Shown: positions 38,889 to 48,252 of the stretch, piece after piece | How the letters are laid out: each line of letters opens with the position of its first letter | Position numbering within the stretch: position 1 is the first letter of the stretch | Program-made: the position numbers and the translations under genes | Notes under the pieces: model-generated | Database searches by the model: none | What the model was told of the DNA's origin: nothing | Seen by the model: only the letters and a program-made list of their open reading frames with translations | From: Amycolatopsis nigrescens CSC17Ta-90 | GTDB taxonomy: Bacteria > Actinomycetota > Actinomycetes > Mycobacteriales > Pseudonocardiaceae | NCBI RefSeq assembly: GCF_000384315.1 | Contig: NZ_ARVW01000001.1 | Location: 8,849,001-8,913,000 of the forward strand | DNA: 64,000 nucleotides | Direction: 5' to 3'

Positions 38889-40654
38889 CGTGAACCTCCG
38901 GTTTCGTGCTGTGACGTGCGGGCGAGCAGTACCGCGTCGCCGAGGGCCAGCTGCTCGCGGTAGGCGCCGGACGAGACCAGCTCGGCGCGCACCGAGCCGC
39001 TCCAGCCGGCGGGCAGGCCGAGCATGGTCACCCCGTAGTTGTCCTGGGCGCGGGTGATCACCACGAACTCGGGGCCGAGCCCGCGGACGCAGGGGCCGGC
39101 GGCGGCCTCGGGCGGGCAACTCCGCTCCAGCGAGCCCTGCTTGACCTCACCGACCCTGGCCCAGTTCAGCGGGGCATACGCGGTCAGCGAAGCGATCCGT
39201 TGACCGGGATCAGCGACCCGGTACGCCTCGGCGACCACCGCGCGGTCCTCGTCGCGGAAGGCGACATAGCCGTCGTTCCCGCCCCTGGCACCGACCAGCA
39301 TCACCGCGGCCACGCCGAGCAGTACCACCACCGACGCCGTCGCGAACCGGCGGAACCCGGTGAGCAGGCGGTTCAGTGCCGCACCGGCCAGTGCGCACAG
39401 CAGCGGCAGGGCGTAGAGATAGGACCGCAGCAGCATTTCCCCGCCGTAGGACTGCAGGGCGACCAGGCCGATCGGCGCGAGCGCCGCGGCGGCGAGCGCG
39501 ACCGGCCTGCCCTTCGGACCGCGAAGCCCCCACCAGCCGAGCGCGGCGAGGCCGGCCACCAACGCGACCAGCCCGGCCCGCAGGCCGAGCACCGCCATCC
39601 GGCCGGCGTCACCGGTGACGCGTTGCTCCACGTTCTCCCGTACCGCGCCGGACAGGTCGCCGATCCCACCGGTGAGCACGTGCAGGTGGCCGATCCAGTA
39701 GTCCCCCGCGCCCAGCACCAGCCAGGTCAGCGGGGCCAGCACGGCGACCGCGAGCAGCCACGGCATGCGCAGCCTGCCCGAGACGGTCAGCACCGCCAGC
39801 ACGGCGGCCAGCGCGAACGGCGTCACCTGGTGGGCCGGGGCCAGCGCGAGGATCAGCACGACCAGGACGAGTGCGGCCTGCAGCGGCCGCGCCGAGCCTT
39901 CCGCCCGGTCCGGCCAGGACGGCCGGAACGACCAGCCCGCCGCTTCGGTGATCGCCGGACGGCACAACCACCGCAGCACCACGGCCAGCGCGCCGAGGTA
40001 GAGCAGGAAAGCGAGTCCCTGCGGGGAGAAGTAGTCCTGTTCGACCCAGTTCACGCCGAGGAACACCCAGACCGCGAGCCACGCGCCCCGGCCACGGCCG
40101 AGTACCGCGACGGCGACCGCATGCACCCCGATCGCGGCCAGCCCGGTGAGCACCGGTGGCGCCCAGTTCAGCAGTTCGGCCGCGTTCTCGATCCCGGCCA
40201 GCCGGCTCAGCCAGGCGATGAAGGCGAAGAAGGCGGGCCAGGAGAACCGCGCGTCGAAGTTGTGCAGCACCTCGCCGTGCCCGGCGATGTAGTCGCTCCA
40301 GCCCGCGTGCAGCCAGGCCACCGGCAGCCGGGCCGCCGGTTCGACCAGCGACGGCAGCCCGTACCGGCCGGCCACCGCGACCAGGCAGGCCAGCGCGAGC
40401 AGCCAGGTCCGCGGCCGCGCCGAGCGCAGCTCGAGCACGAACCCGGCCGACAACCCGGCCAGCCCCAGCAGCACCGCCGGATGCAGGGCGGTGAGCAGGC
40501 CGAAGGAGTCCAGCCGCCCCGGATCGACCGGCCGCAGGAACCACGCCTGCAGGCCGACCGCCGCCAGGCACAGTGCCGGCGGGAGCCAGCGTGCCGTCTT
40601 TCGTTCCGGCACGACGTCTGTGCCGCTCGTCCGTTCCCCGGTCACCACACTCAC
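38885..40654 (-). CDS. Polytopic membrane protein, probable GT-C transferase or polymerase
   Basis: 589 residues, GTG start overlapping the flippase stop. About twelve membrane segments; a first outer loop HAGWSDYIAGHGEVLHNFDARFSWPAFFAFIAW and a second with NWVEQDYFSPQGLAFLLYL hold acidic residues as in GT-C enzymes. A C-terminal outer domain of about 110 residues contains a Cys pair. In this operon it is the only candidate for the chain polymerase (Wzy role), but it has no clear Wzy signature. Confidence 0.75.
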   Translation of the reverse strand: MSVVTGERTSGTDVVPERKTARWLPPALCLAAVGLQAWFLRPVDPGRLDSFGLLTALHPAVLLGLAGLSAGFVLELRSARPRTWLLALACLVAVAGRYGLPSLVEPAARLPVAWLHAGWSDYIAGHGEVLHNFDARFSWPAFFAFIAWLSRLAGIENAAELLNWAPPVLTGLAAIGVHAVAVAVLGRGRGAWLAVWVFLGVNWVEQDYFSPQGLAFLLYLGALAVVLRWLCRPAITEAAGWSFRPSWPDRAEGSARPLQAALVLVVLILALAPAHQVTPFALAAVLAVLTVSGRLRMPWLLAVAVLAPLTWLVLGAGDYWIGHLHVLTGGIGDLSGAVRENVEQRVTGDAGRMAVLGLRAGLVALVAGLAALGWWGLRGPKGRPVALAAAALAPIGLVALQSYGGEMLLRSYLYALPLLCALAGAALNRLLTGFRRFATASVVVLLGVAAVMLVGARGGNDGYVAFRDEDRAVVAEAYRVADPGQRIASLTAYAPLNWARVGEVKQGSLERSCPPEAAAGPCVRGLGPEFVVITRAQDNYGVTMLGLPAGWSGSVRAELVSSGAYREQLALGDAVLLARTSQHETGGSR

Positions 40655-41949
40655 CGGACCACCTCGCCACCGCGTTCGCGGAACCGACGGATCAAGCCGG
40701 GCAGCACCACCACGAGCACCAGGCACTGCGCGAGCAGGTAGCCCAGCGCCGGCCCGAGCAGCGCCGCGCCTGCCGGCGCCAGCAGCACACCGAGCAGCAC
40801 CAGCACCGCGCTCGACGCCTGGATCGCGCCGGCGCCCTTGCCGTCCCCTGCCATCAGCCGGACGGCGACGCCCAGCGCGACCAGCACTCGCAGCACCAGC
40901 CCGGCCAGCAGCACCCGCAGCGCCGCCGTCCCCTGCTCCGCGTAGGCATGGCCGAACAGGCCCAGCAGGACCGGCGCGAGCACCGCACCGGCCGCCGCGC
41001 CCGCCGGCACCAGGACGGCCAGCCGTTTGCCGACCAGTCGCAGGATCGACGGCCGGGCCGCGGGATCGGCGGATCCCCGCAGCACCATCGAGTTGACGAA
41101 CCCGTTGACCGCGTAGTCGGCCGCGTTGAGCCCGGTCCAGATCACGAAGAAGGTGGCGCCGAGCGCCGGGCCGTAGTGCCCGATCACCAGCAGCGGCACC
41201 GAGTTGTACAGCACCGCGGTGCCGATCGTGGCGAGGTAGGTCGGCCCGAGGAAGGACAGCACCTCCCGGCGTCCCGGCAGTTCGGCCGGGATCCCCGCCT
41301 GCACTGCCCGCACTGTCCGCTGCCGCACCAACACCAGGATCAGCACTCCGGCGAACACGGTGAACAGCACCGTCGGCGCGATCCAGGAGACCAGCACGCC
41401 GAACGTGCCGAGCGCCGCGCCCAGCACCGGCAGCGCGAGCACCCGCGCCAACCCGAACGCGCCGTTGAACATCGGCACCCACCAGGCGCGGCCGAGCGCG
41501 GCCAGCACGTAGTCCTGCAACTGGAACAGCGCCCAGCACACACTCGCCGGCACGAACAGCAGCGCCCCGGCGCCCCCCATGCCATGGCCGACCACGTCCC
41601 CGGCTGGCAGCAGCAGGAACACCAGCGCCGCCACCGTCGCCGCCACCGCGACGACCAGGTACGCACGGCCGACCAGCAGGCCGGTGCGGGCACCGGCGCG
41701 CGGCAGCCAGCGCAGGATGCCGAGCCCGGCGTTGAGCTGGGCGATCCCGGCCACCAGGATGAACCCGGAGACGAACGCGGACGCCCGCCCCACCGCGTCC
41801 TGGGGCAGCGTGGCCGCCGCGACGATCCAGCACAGCAGCCCGGCCAGCCCGGTGACGGCCGCGCTGAGCGAGAGCGCGGTGCCGTCACCGAGCACGCGGC
41901 GATCACCTGCCGGCTGTTCCGGCGCGAGTGCCGGAGCACGCCCGCTCAT
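40651..41949 (-). CDS. Polysaccharide flippase (MATE/Wzx-like)
   Basis: 432 residues, start ATG 41949. Twelve to fourteen hydrophobic segments with typical Wzx features (ALSLSAAVTGLAGLLCWIVA, LNAGLGILRWLPRAG, FLGPTYLATIGTAVLYN). It would move the lipid-linked repeat unit to the outer face of the membrane. Four-base overlaps on both sides. Confidence 0.88.
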   Translation of the reverse strand: MSGRAPALAPEQPAGDRRVLGDGTALSLSAAVTGLAGLLCWIVAAATLPQDAVGRASAFVSGFILVAGIAQLNAGLGILRWLPRAGARTGLLVGRAYLVVAVAATVAALVFLLLPAGDVVGHGMGGAGALLFVPASVCWALFQLQDYVLAALGRAWWVPMFNGAFGLARVLALPVLGAALGTFGVLVSWIAPTVLFTVFAGVLILVLVRQRTVRAVQAGIPAELPGRREVLSFLGPTYLATIGTAVLYNSVPLLVIGHYGPALGATFFVIWTGLNAADYAVNGFVNSMVLRGSADPAARPSILRLVGKRLAVLVPAGAAAGAVLAPVLLGLFGHAYAEQGTAALRVLLAGLVLRVLVALGVAVRLMAGDGKGAGAIQASSAVLVLLGVLLAPAGAALLGPALGYLLAQCLVLVVVLPGLIRRFRERGGEVVR

Positions 41950-42311
41950 CGGCCGCCTCCCGCGTCCGCGCGGGAAAACCGGACCGGAACCAGCCGCACC
42001 ACCAGCAGTACGGCGCTCACCGACAGGAGGCAGACCGAAGCCGTGGCCGGGCTCCAAGCGCCGGTCAGCAGCATGACCTGGGCGATGATCAGGTCGACGG
42101 CGACGCTCAGCGCCACCGCCAGCGCCCAGGTCGTCGAGCCGGTGCCCGGCCCGAAGTTGGCGAGCACGGCCCAGCCGGGCACCAGCGCGAAGAACGCCAC
42201 CGTGACGGCGAGCCGCAGCGGGCCGGAAAGGTCGAACACGGCCAGCAGCCCGGTCAATCCGGTGAGGCCGAGCAGGAGCGCCGCGATCCACCGGGTGCGC
42301 TGCTCGCTCAT
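41946..42311 (-). CDS. Small polytopic membrane protein of the exopolysaccharide operon
   Basis: 121 residues with four hydrophobic segments; contains VAFFALVPGWAVLANFGPG, a pattern seen in DUF1616-like proteins near actinomycete surface-polymer genes. Function unknown. The four-base overlaps at both ends show it belongs to the operon. Confidence 0.78.
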   Translation of the reverse strand: MSEQRTRWIAALLLGLTGLTGLLAVFDLSGPLRLAVTVAFFALVPGWAVLANFGPGTGSTTWALAVALSVAVDLIIAQVMLLTGAWSPATASVCLLSVSAVLLVVRLVPVRFSRADAGGGR

Positions 42312-44425
42312 CGGCCTCGTCCCCTCGCCTGCAGCACTTCCCGCAGCAGCGCCGCCGGCGCGGCCGCCACGCCCCGCAGCTCTTCGACGAGCAGCCGGCG
42401 GGGATAGCCACGGCCACGGCTCGCGTTGCGCTCGGAACGGGGGTCGGCGAACAGGCGCAGCCCGCGCGGAAGCGCGCCGGCGATCGCGGCGGGGCCACCG
42501 GGACGCCGGGTGTAGAGCAGGAACATCGCGGCCAGCCCGGTACCGTAGCCGCGCAGCTGACGGCGCAGTTCCTCTTCCGTGGCCCGGTGCTCGTGCCACA
42601 CCAGCGCGTGCGGGGTGTAGGCCAGCCGCCCGCCGGAGCCGAGCAGCCGGAGGAACAGGTCGAGGTCCTCGCCGGAGCGGGTGCGGCGGCCCGGCCCCAG
42701 CCGTTCGTCGAGCCCGCCGAGCGACAGGTACGCGTCCCGCGACCACATCATGTTGTTGCCCGAGCCGAAAACGCCAGGGGACAACAGGTAGCGGGCCGCC
42801 CCGCCCGGTGTCTCCGGCCCGAACACCCGGCGCTGGTATCCCTTGCCGAAACCGCCGAACTCCTCGAACCACACCTGCGCCGCGGTGTCCAGGCACATCG
42901 GCATGACCAGGCCGGTGGTGCAGTCGGTGCCGGGCTGGGCGAGCTCGGCCACCCCCTCGGTCAGCCAGTGCGCGTCGGCGACCGCGTCGTCGTCGGTGAA
43001 CGCGAGCACGGTGCCGGTGGCCCGCCGCGCGCCCAGGTTGCGGGCCCGGCTGGCGCCGGGTTCCGGTTCGCGCAGATAGTGCACGCGTTCGTCGGACGCG
43101 GCCAGCTCCCGCAGCTCCGGTCGGGCGCGGCCGGGCACGTTGTCCACCACGAGCACTTCGAGATCGGGATAGCCGGTGGCGAGCACGCTGTGCACGCATC
43201 GCCGCAGCAGCGCGGAATCACCCGCCGTTGCGAGCACCACGCTCACCCTCGGCAGTACCGCCGGCGGCGACGGCCGCACCGGCCTCAGTCCGGCCAGTTC
43301 GCGGATCTCGTCGGCGGGCAACGACCGCTCGTCTTGTCCTTTGTGGACGGTTCCGAGCACGGACCGGCCCGAGCGGACCAGCACCAGCGCGTCCCCGGCG
43401 CACTCGACCTCGTCCGGACGGTCCACTTCGAGATCCACCGTGCACAACCTGGTCGGTGTGAACTCCGGGGCCGCCGGGCGCCTCGACCGCACCCGGCCCG
43501 CGAGGTAGCCAACCCCAGCCGCGGAAGTGGCCAGTAGCAGCCCTCCCCCGGCCGCGACCGCGTCGCGGCGGGAGCCGGCACCGCGCACCGCGCCGCCGAG
43601 CGAGCGCAGCAGCGCGCGCGGGATCACCGAGCGGACGTAGGACCGCTCGGTGGACAGGGCGTCCTGGCTGCCGATCATCCGGGAGATGGCCGCCTTGGAC
43701 AGTCCCTCCGACCAGCTCCGCCGCCGCAGGTAGGCCCAGCCGGTCCGCTCTTCGGTCACCCGGTGCCGCACGGTGGCCGCCGGCTGCAGGATCACCTTGG
43801 CGCCGGGCAGTCGCTGCCGCAGCCGGATGCACAGCTCGGTTTCCTCGCAGCCCAGCGGAAGTGCGGCGGTCCGGCCGATCTCCTCGGCGAACCCGCCGAG
43901 GCTCAGCACCACGTCGCGGCGGAAGGACATCGCGCAGCCCATCAGGTTCCGCACCTCGCCCAGCTCGACCGGCTGGCCGGTGAAACCGCAGCCGACCACC
44001 CAGTACAGCTCGGCCGGCAGCCAGGCCGGGGCGGCACCGTCCGGCCAGACCGGCAGCGCCTTCCCGCCCACCGCCATCACCAGCGGATCCGCGTAGGGCG
44101 CGAGCAATTCCGCGAGCCAGCCGGGATCGGCCGTCGCGTCGTCATCGAGGAAGGCGACGATCTCGCCGGTGGCCGCGCGCACCCCGGCGTTGCGCGCGCC
44201 GGAAAGCCCCTGGCGGCCGTCGCTGGCGAGCACCCGCACCGCGCCGCCATCGAAGGCGGCCGCCGCACGGCTTGCCAGCGCCGGGTTGTGGTCGACGACC
44301 AGCAGCACCTCGGCCGGGGCGCTGGTCTGACCCGCCAGCGACTTGACCGCCTCGGCCAGATCGTGCCAGCGCTGTTCGGTGTAGCAGCAGATCACCACCG
44401 AAACCGTCGGCAGGCGCTCGTTCAC
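42308..44425 (-). CDS. Tandem double-domain GT2 glycosyltransferase
   Basis: 705 residues, GTG start. The first GT2 domain (about 5-300) has VSVVICCYTEQRWHD, GLSGARNAGVRAATGEIVAFLDDDA and the late acceptor/base region LPLGCEETELCIRL. The second (about 390-660) has VSVVLATAGDSALLRRCV, GASRARNLGARRATGTVLAFTDDDA and RSGEDLDLFLRLL. Both keep the metal-binding DDD and the acid/base ED, so both may be active and add two sugars in sequence, or polymerise an alternating unit. A hydrophobic stretch near residue 305 may tether it to the membrane. Confidence 0.9.
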   Translation of the reverse strand: MNERLPTVSVVICCYTEQRWHDLAEAVKSLAGQTSAPAEVLLVVDHNPALASRAAAAFDGGAVRVLASDGRQGLSGARNAGVRAATGEIVAFLDDDATADPGWLAELLAPYADPLVMAVGGKALPVWPDGAAPAWLPAELYWVVGCGFTGQPVELGEVRNLMGCAMSFRRDVVLSLGGFAEEIGRTAALPLGCEETELCIRLRQRLPGAKVILQPAATVRHRVTEERTGWAYLRRRSWSEGLSKAAISRMIGSQDALSTERSYVRSVIPRALLRSLGGAVRGAGSRRDAVAAGGGLLLATSAAGVGYLAGRVRSRRPAAPEFTPTRLCTVDLEVDRPDEVECAGDALVLVRSGRSVLGTVHKGQDERSLPADEIRELAGLRPVRPSPPAVLPRVSVVLATAGDSALLRRCVHSVLATGYPDLEVLVVDNVPGRARPELRELAASDERVHYLREPEPGASRARNLGARRATGTVLAFTDDDAVADAHWLTEGVAELAQPGTDCTTGLVMPMCLDTAAQVWFEEFGGFGKGYQRRVFGPETPGGAARYLLSPGVFGSGNNMMWSRDAYLSLGGLDERLGPGRRTRSGEDLDLFLRLLGSGGRLAYTPHALVWHEHRATEEELRRQLRGYGTGLAAMFLLYTRRPGGPAAIAGALPRGLRLFADPRSERNASRGRGYPRRLLVEELRGVAAAPAALLREVLQARGRGR

Positions 44426-45213
44426 GGGCGCACCGCCCGGTCCAGCCCGTTCTCCACGGTCTCGGCCCCCAGTCTGGCGCGTCGTCGGCGCAGCCGCCGG
44501 GCACGGGCGTGCTCGCGGAAGATCACCCGGAGCACCCGGACCCCGTCGCGGAAGGTGGCCAGGTTGCTGGTGCCGTGCAGCCGGTCGCGCTCGAAGCTGG
44601 GCACCTCGGTGATCTTCAGACCGGCCAGCGCGATCCGGCAGTTGATCAGCGTCTCTATCTCGAAGCCGTCGCCCCACTGCCGGCCCGAGCCGGCGGGCAG
44701 GTCCACCGCGGGCAGCTTCAGCGTGTCCAGCACGTCCGCCCAGAACGCGTTGTACCCGTAGCAGAGATCGGTGAACCGGGTGCGCATCAGCCGGTTGGTG
44801 ATGAGGTTGAGCGCCGCGTTGCCGGACCGCCGGAGCAGGGTGATGTCGTCGCTGCCGCCGCCACGGGCGAACCGGCTGCCCTTGGCGAAATCCGCCCCGG
44901 CGATCAGGGTTTTGACGAACAGCGGGATCTCTTCGGGGGCCGCCGACCCGTCGGCGTCGAACATGACCACCACGTCGCCGGTCACCTGAGCGAACCCGCA
45001 GGCCAGCGCGTTTCCTTTGCCGGCACGGGTCTGGGTGACCACCTCGATGCCGGGAAGGGTCTTTCTGGCCACCTCGACGGAATCGTCGACCGAATGACCG
45101 TCGACCAGGATCACCTGGTGCACCGGGGGCAGTTTCGGGAGCACGACCTCCAGGTTTCTCGCTTCGTTGAGGACGGGGACGATAATGGATATCCGGGGAT
45201 CGGGAGAGCGCAT
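44422..45213 (-). CDS. GT2 glycosyltransferase (DPM/DGT type), first gene of the exopolysaccharide operon
   Basis: 263 residues from ATG 45213 (AGAGG five bases before it); GTG 45219 is an alternative. GT2 motifs ISIIVPVLNEARNLEVVL, VDGHSVDDSV, RAGKGNALACGF and VVMFDADGSA. The C-terminal part (YGYNAFWADVLDTL, GDGFEIETLINCRIA) matches the polyprenyl-phosphate mannose synthase-like group common in actinomycete surface-glycan loci. It opens a run of eight genes joined by ATGA/GTGA overlaps. Confidence 0.9.
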   Translation of the reverse strand: MRSPDPRISIIVPVLNEARNLEVVLPKLPPVHQVILVDGHSVDDSVEVARKTLPGIEVVTQTRAGKGNALACGFAQVTGDVVVMFDADGSAAPEEIPLFVKTLIAGADFAKGSRFARGGGSDDITLLRRSGNAALNLITNRLMRTRFTDLCYGYNAFWADVLDTLKLPAVDLPAGSGRQWGDGFEIETLINCRIALAGLKITEVPSFERDRLHGTSNLATFRDGVRVLRVIFREHARARRLRRRRARLGAETVENGLDRAVRP

Positions 45214-45382
45214 GGCCACCTCTCACAGGTGTCGGTCCGAATCACCGCCCTTCCGAATTGTCCGGTGGCGTCATTCGGCATCAATACGCTGAAACCGGGC
45301 AGCACGGCAGAACTCGGGGGCGTGCCGCCCGTCGGGTACACTTGGTCGGGACTGGTCGACCGCACGAAGGATGGCAGCGCTG

Positions 45383-45547
45383 ATGGCCGAGGAGCAGATG
45401 TGCGTCTGCGGACATGCGAAGGCCGCACATCAGCATTTCCGCCCAGGCAGCGACTGCGGCAGTTGCGGTGTGCAAAAATGCCCTGAGTTCAGGCGAGACA
45501 AGCGCGCCGAGCGTCAACTCAAGGCGCGCGAAGATCCGGCGCGGTAG
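45383..45547 (+). CDS. Tiny Cys/His-rich (zinc-ribbon-like) protein
   Basis: 54 residues from ATG 45383 (in-frame ATG 45371 is an alternative). It contains CVCGH, then HQHF, then CGSCGVQKC, and a highly charged basic tail ending RQLKAREDPAR. The spacing of five Cys and several His suggests one zinc site. Similar short CxCGH proteins occur widely in actinomycetes. Codons are not as GC-biased as in neighbours, and AAGGA is 11 bases upstream. Confidence 0.65.
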   Translation: MAEEQMCVCGHAKAAHQHFRPGSDCGSCGVQKCPEFRRDKRAERQLKAREDPAR

Positions 45548-46134
45548 CCAGGATCAGAATCCACTCGGTCTTCGGCATCTTCTGCCGGTTCCCACACCCG
45601 GGATGGTGTGCGGGAAAAGACGTGGCGGAACGCTCTCAGCGATGGGGTGACAGAATCTCGTCCCATCGCACCGGGTAACCGAAGGGGCGGGGCGTTTGTC
45701 CCTCATGAGAAGTCCGAAACGGTTGTTGGGTGACGGATCATGAACTGAATGTGATTGATGAGGATCACAGGTTCACCTCATCTTGTCAATGGTCTCAACC
45801 ACTGCATACCAGTCAGCCCGACGCCGCCCGACGCTGAACTTTCCTTTCCCAGCGGCTGCCGCTCCCGCCGCCGCCACGGCCGTCGCCGACCCCGTCCCAC
45901 CTGGGGGTTGCCAGATCAGGCCCGGAGGATCCATACTTTGTTGCAGCCGACAACGAACGTCCCCGCGAGGTGCCGATACGATCTTTTTTCACAGTTACCA
46001 GTTGGCCGCGACCGGCACCGGTGCCGCCGCGGGACAACGCCGCGGCGGTAAAGTTCCGTTACTTCCCGATGAACTTCCCGCCCGCCGTTGAGCTGACCGA
46101 AAACAGCATCCGTGAATTCTGGTCTGCGATGTGC
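45548..46134. other. Long intergenic region without a convincing gene
   Basis: 587 bases, less GC-rich than its surroundings in the part 45600-45800. It contains a dyad TGTGAT-N8-ATCACA (45749-45768) and a GC hairpin CCGCCGCGG (46024-46032) with CCGCGGCGG (46040-46048), which may end transcription of the B3/B4 gene. Short ORFs here have no ribosome site or codon bias that would support them. No tRNA-like cloverleaf was found. Confidence 0.55.
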
Positions 46135-46836
46135 TCAGAATTCGAACCGTGGCGAAGAATCAGCGAGTGTCACCGGTTCCGCGGTCACCGCCCAGCCGGC
46201 GGCCAGCTCGTCGGCGAGCGCCGCGGTCAGCCGCCGGACATCGTCGGAAGCCGAGGAGTGCATGGCCTCCGCAACTACCAGCACGGCCCGCGTCGAACTG
46301 CGGACCGCCGAGTAGCCGCTCTGCCGGTTGACCCAGCGCCGGGCGTGCACCCTGGCGGCGGCGTCCGCGAAGATCACCTCACCGGCGGCCGGGTTCTCCG
46401 TCTCACCGGAGAAGGTCAGGTAGGTCTCGTCGCCGACCGCACGACGAACCTCCACGTACTCCTCGATCTCGGCGACGTCGAACACCGCCACCGGAATCGC
46501 GAAGGCGAGCGAAATCGCGTTGCAGATGTCGATCAGCGGATGGATCCGCGGTAGTTCCCGCTCCTTCTTGAACCGCCGCAGCAGCGATTCCGAGGCACAG
46601 CGGTACTGGGTGGGCTTGAGCCCCATCCTGGTGTAGGCGCGCCGCCATGCCTGGATCTCCGGCAGCTCCGCCTCCGAACGGCCTTCGAGCCGGGACGCCG
46701 CGATCGTGGTGAACTTGTCGATCCGGTCGCCCACGAAAACGGCAGTGACGTCCTCGGTGATCCCCTCGGCGTAGAGCACGCCGGGCACCAGTTCCGGGAA
46801 GTCCGTCCAGATCTCACTCGAGTGCTGAAAGTGCAT
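46135..46836 (-). CDS. B3/B4 tRNA-binding-domain protein
   Basis: 233 residues from ATG 46836 (GGAGGG upstream). The core matches the B3/B4 domain of phenylalanyl-tRNA synthetase beta: AWRRAYTRMGLKPTQYRCASESLLRRF, LPRIHPLIDICNAISLAFAIPVAVFD, and RRWVNRQSGYSAV. In synthetases this domain edits mischarged tRNA; stand-alone copies are common in bacteria, with an unproven editing role. No catalytic or anticodon-binding domain is attached. Confidence 0.88.
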   Translation of the reverse strand: MHFQHSSEIWTDFPELVPGVLYAEGITEDVTAVFVGDRIDKFTTIAASRLEGRSEAELPEIQAWRRAYTRMGLKPTQYRCASESLLRRFKKERELPRIHPLIDICNAISLAFAIPVAVFDVAEIEEYVEVRRAVGDETYLTFSGETENPAAGEVIFADAAARVHARRWVNRQSGYSAVRSSTRAVLVVAEAMHSSASDDVRRLTAALADELAAGWAVTAEPVTLADSSPRFEF

Positions 46837-46902
46837 GACCCTCCCCGGCACGGCAGCCCTGTCAGCGCCGACCTTACGCACGCCGCCGTGGCGCGGGCCG
46901 GA

Positions 46903-48096
46903 CTACCCCGCCGGCTTCGCGCCGAAGAGCCACAGCGTCAGCGCCGTCAGCGCCGCGGACACCGCACCGGCCACCATGACGGCCGGCAGGGAGATCGAGT
47001 CGACCACCACCCCGCCGAGCAGCGCGCCGACGGAGATGGTCGCCTGGAAGGACGAGGTGAACAGGACCGTCGCCGCCTCCCGCGCGTGCGGAGCCGCGTC
47101 GGCGAACCAGGTCTGCGAGCAGACCGGGACCGCACCGTAGGCGAACCCCCAGAGCACGAGCAGCCCGATCGCGCCGGCCTGCCACTGCCCGGCCACCGGC
47201 AGCAGCAGGGTCGCCCCGGCCACCAGGCAGGCACCGACGACGAAGGTGGCCCGCAGGCCACGCGCTATCGCCGCGCCCGCGACGAAGTTCCCGGCGAGCC
47301 CGGCCACCCCGTAGGTCAGCAGGATCGTGCTGATCAGCACCGGGTCCACCCTGGTTACCTGCTCCAGGAACGGGGTCACGTAGGTATAGGCGCCGAAGTG
47401 GGCGACCACGATCAGGAAGGTCGCGGCCAGCCCGAGCCGGACCCTGCCGGCGCGAAGCAGGCCGCGCAGCACGGCCGGGCTGGTGACCTGCACGGCCGGC
47501 AGCGGCGGCAGCAGCACGACCAGTGCGATAAGGACGGCCACGGTCAGCACGCCCAGCACCGCGAAGGCGGCCCGCCAGCCGGCGAACTGCCCGATCAGGG
47601 CGCCCGCGGGCACCCCGAGCACCGAGCCGAGCGGCACCGCAGCGAAGATCACCGCGGTCGCGGTACCGGCCGCCCGCTCGCGCACCAGCCGTACCGCGAG
47701 GCCGGCGCCGATCGACCAGAAGCCGCCGATGGTCAGCCCGACCAGGACCCTGGCCACCAGCATCACCCAGTAGTCCGGTGCGATGGCGGCCAGCAGGTCG
47801 GCCAGTGCCAGCAGGGCGGTCAGCGCGCACAGCATCAGGCGACGGTCGATCCGCCCGGTCGCCACGGTGACCAGCGGGGCCGCGACCGCCGCGACGATGC
47901 CCGGCACCGTCATCATCCAGCCCGCCGTGCCCGCCGAGATCTGGAAGCTCGCGCCGATCGGCGTCAGCAGGCCGATCGGCATGATCTCGGTGGTGACGAT
48001 GGAGAAGATTCCCAGCATCACGGCCACGACCGCGAGCCAGCCGGTCAGCGGCGGTCGTGTCGAATCAGCGGCGCCTTCGAGGGAGGTAGTGATCAT
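46903..48096 (-). CDS. MFS transporter, DHA1 family exporter
   Basis: 397 residues from ATG 48096. Twelve membrane segments; GWLAVVAVMLGIFSIVTTEIMPIGLLTPI and the loop between segments 2 and 3 (TGRIDRRLMLC) are typical of AraJ/NepI/YdeA-like sugar or nucleoside exporters. Substrate not determinable. Divergent to the small protein gene at 48253. Confidence 0.87.
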   Translation of the reverse strand: MITTSLEGAADSTRPPLTGWLAVVAVMLGIFSIVTTEIMPIGLLTPIGASFQISAGTAGWMMTVPGIVAAVAAPLVTVATGRIDRRLMLCALTALLALADLLAAIAPDYWVMLVARVLVGLTIGGFWSIGAGLAVRLVRERAAGTATAVIFAAVPLGSVLGVPAGALIGQFAGWRAAFAVLGVLTVAVLIALVVLLPPLPAVQVTSPAVLRGLLRAGRVRLGLAATFLIVVAHFGAYTYVTPFLEQVTRVDPVLISTILLTYGVAGLAGNFVAGAAIARGLRATFVVGACLVAGATLLLPVAGQWQAGAIGLLVLWGFAYGAVPVCSQTWFADAAPHAREAATVLFTSSFQATISVGALLGGVVVDSISLPAVMVAGAVSAALTALTLWLFGAKPAG

Positions 48097-48252
48097 GCGG
48101 TCCAGGACAGCAGCCGCCACCGGCCCCCGTCTGGCGAAAACACGACGGCGTAGTCACCGGCATGTCGATTTCCGCCTCTCCCGTTCGACGTGTCTACGAG
48201 TGAACGTCAAGCGGGACCACTGAGTGTGGTACGGCAGCAGGAAGGATCCGCC

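Noticed and set aside
45813..46037. 74-codon minus-strand ORF in the long intergenic region
   Set aside because: No ribosome site, low-complexity Gly/Arg-rich product and no codon bias like neighbours.
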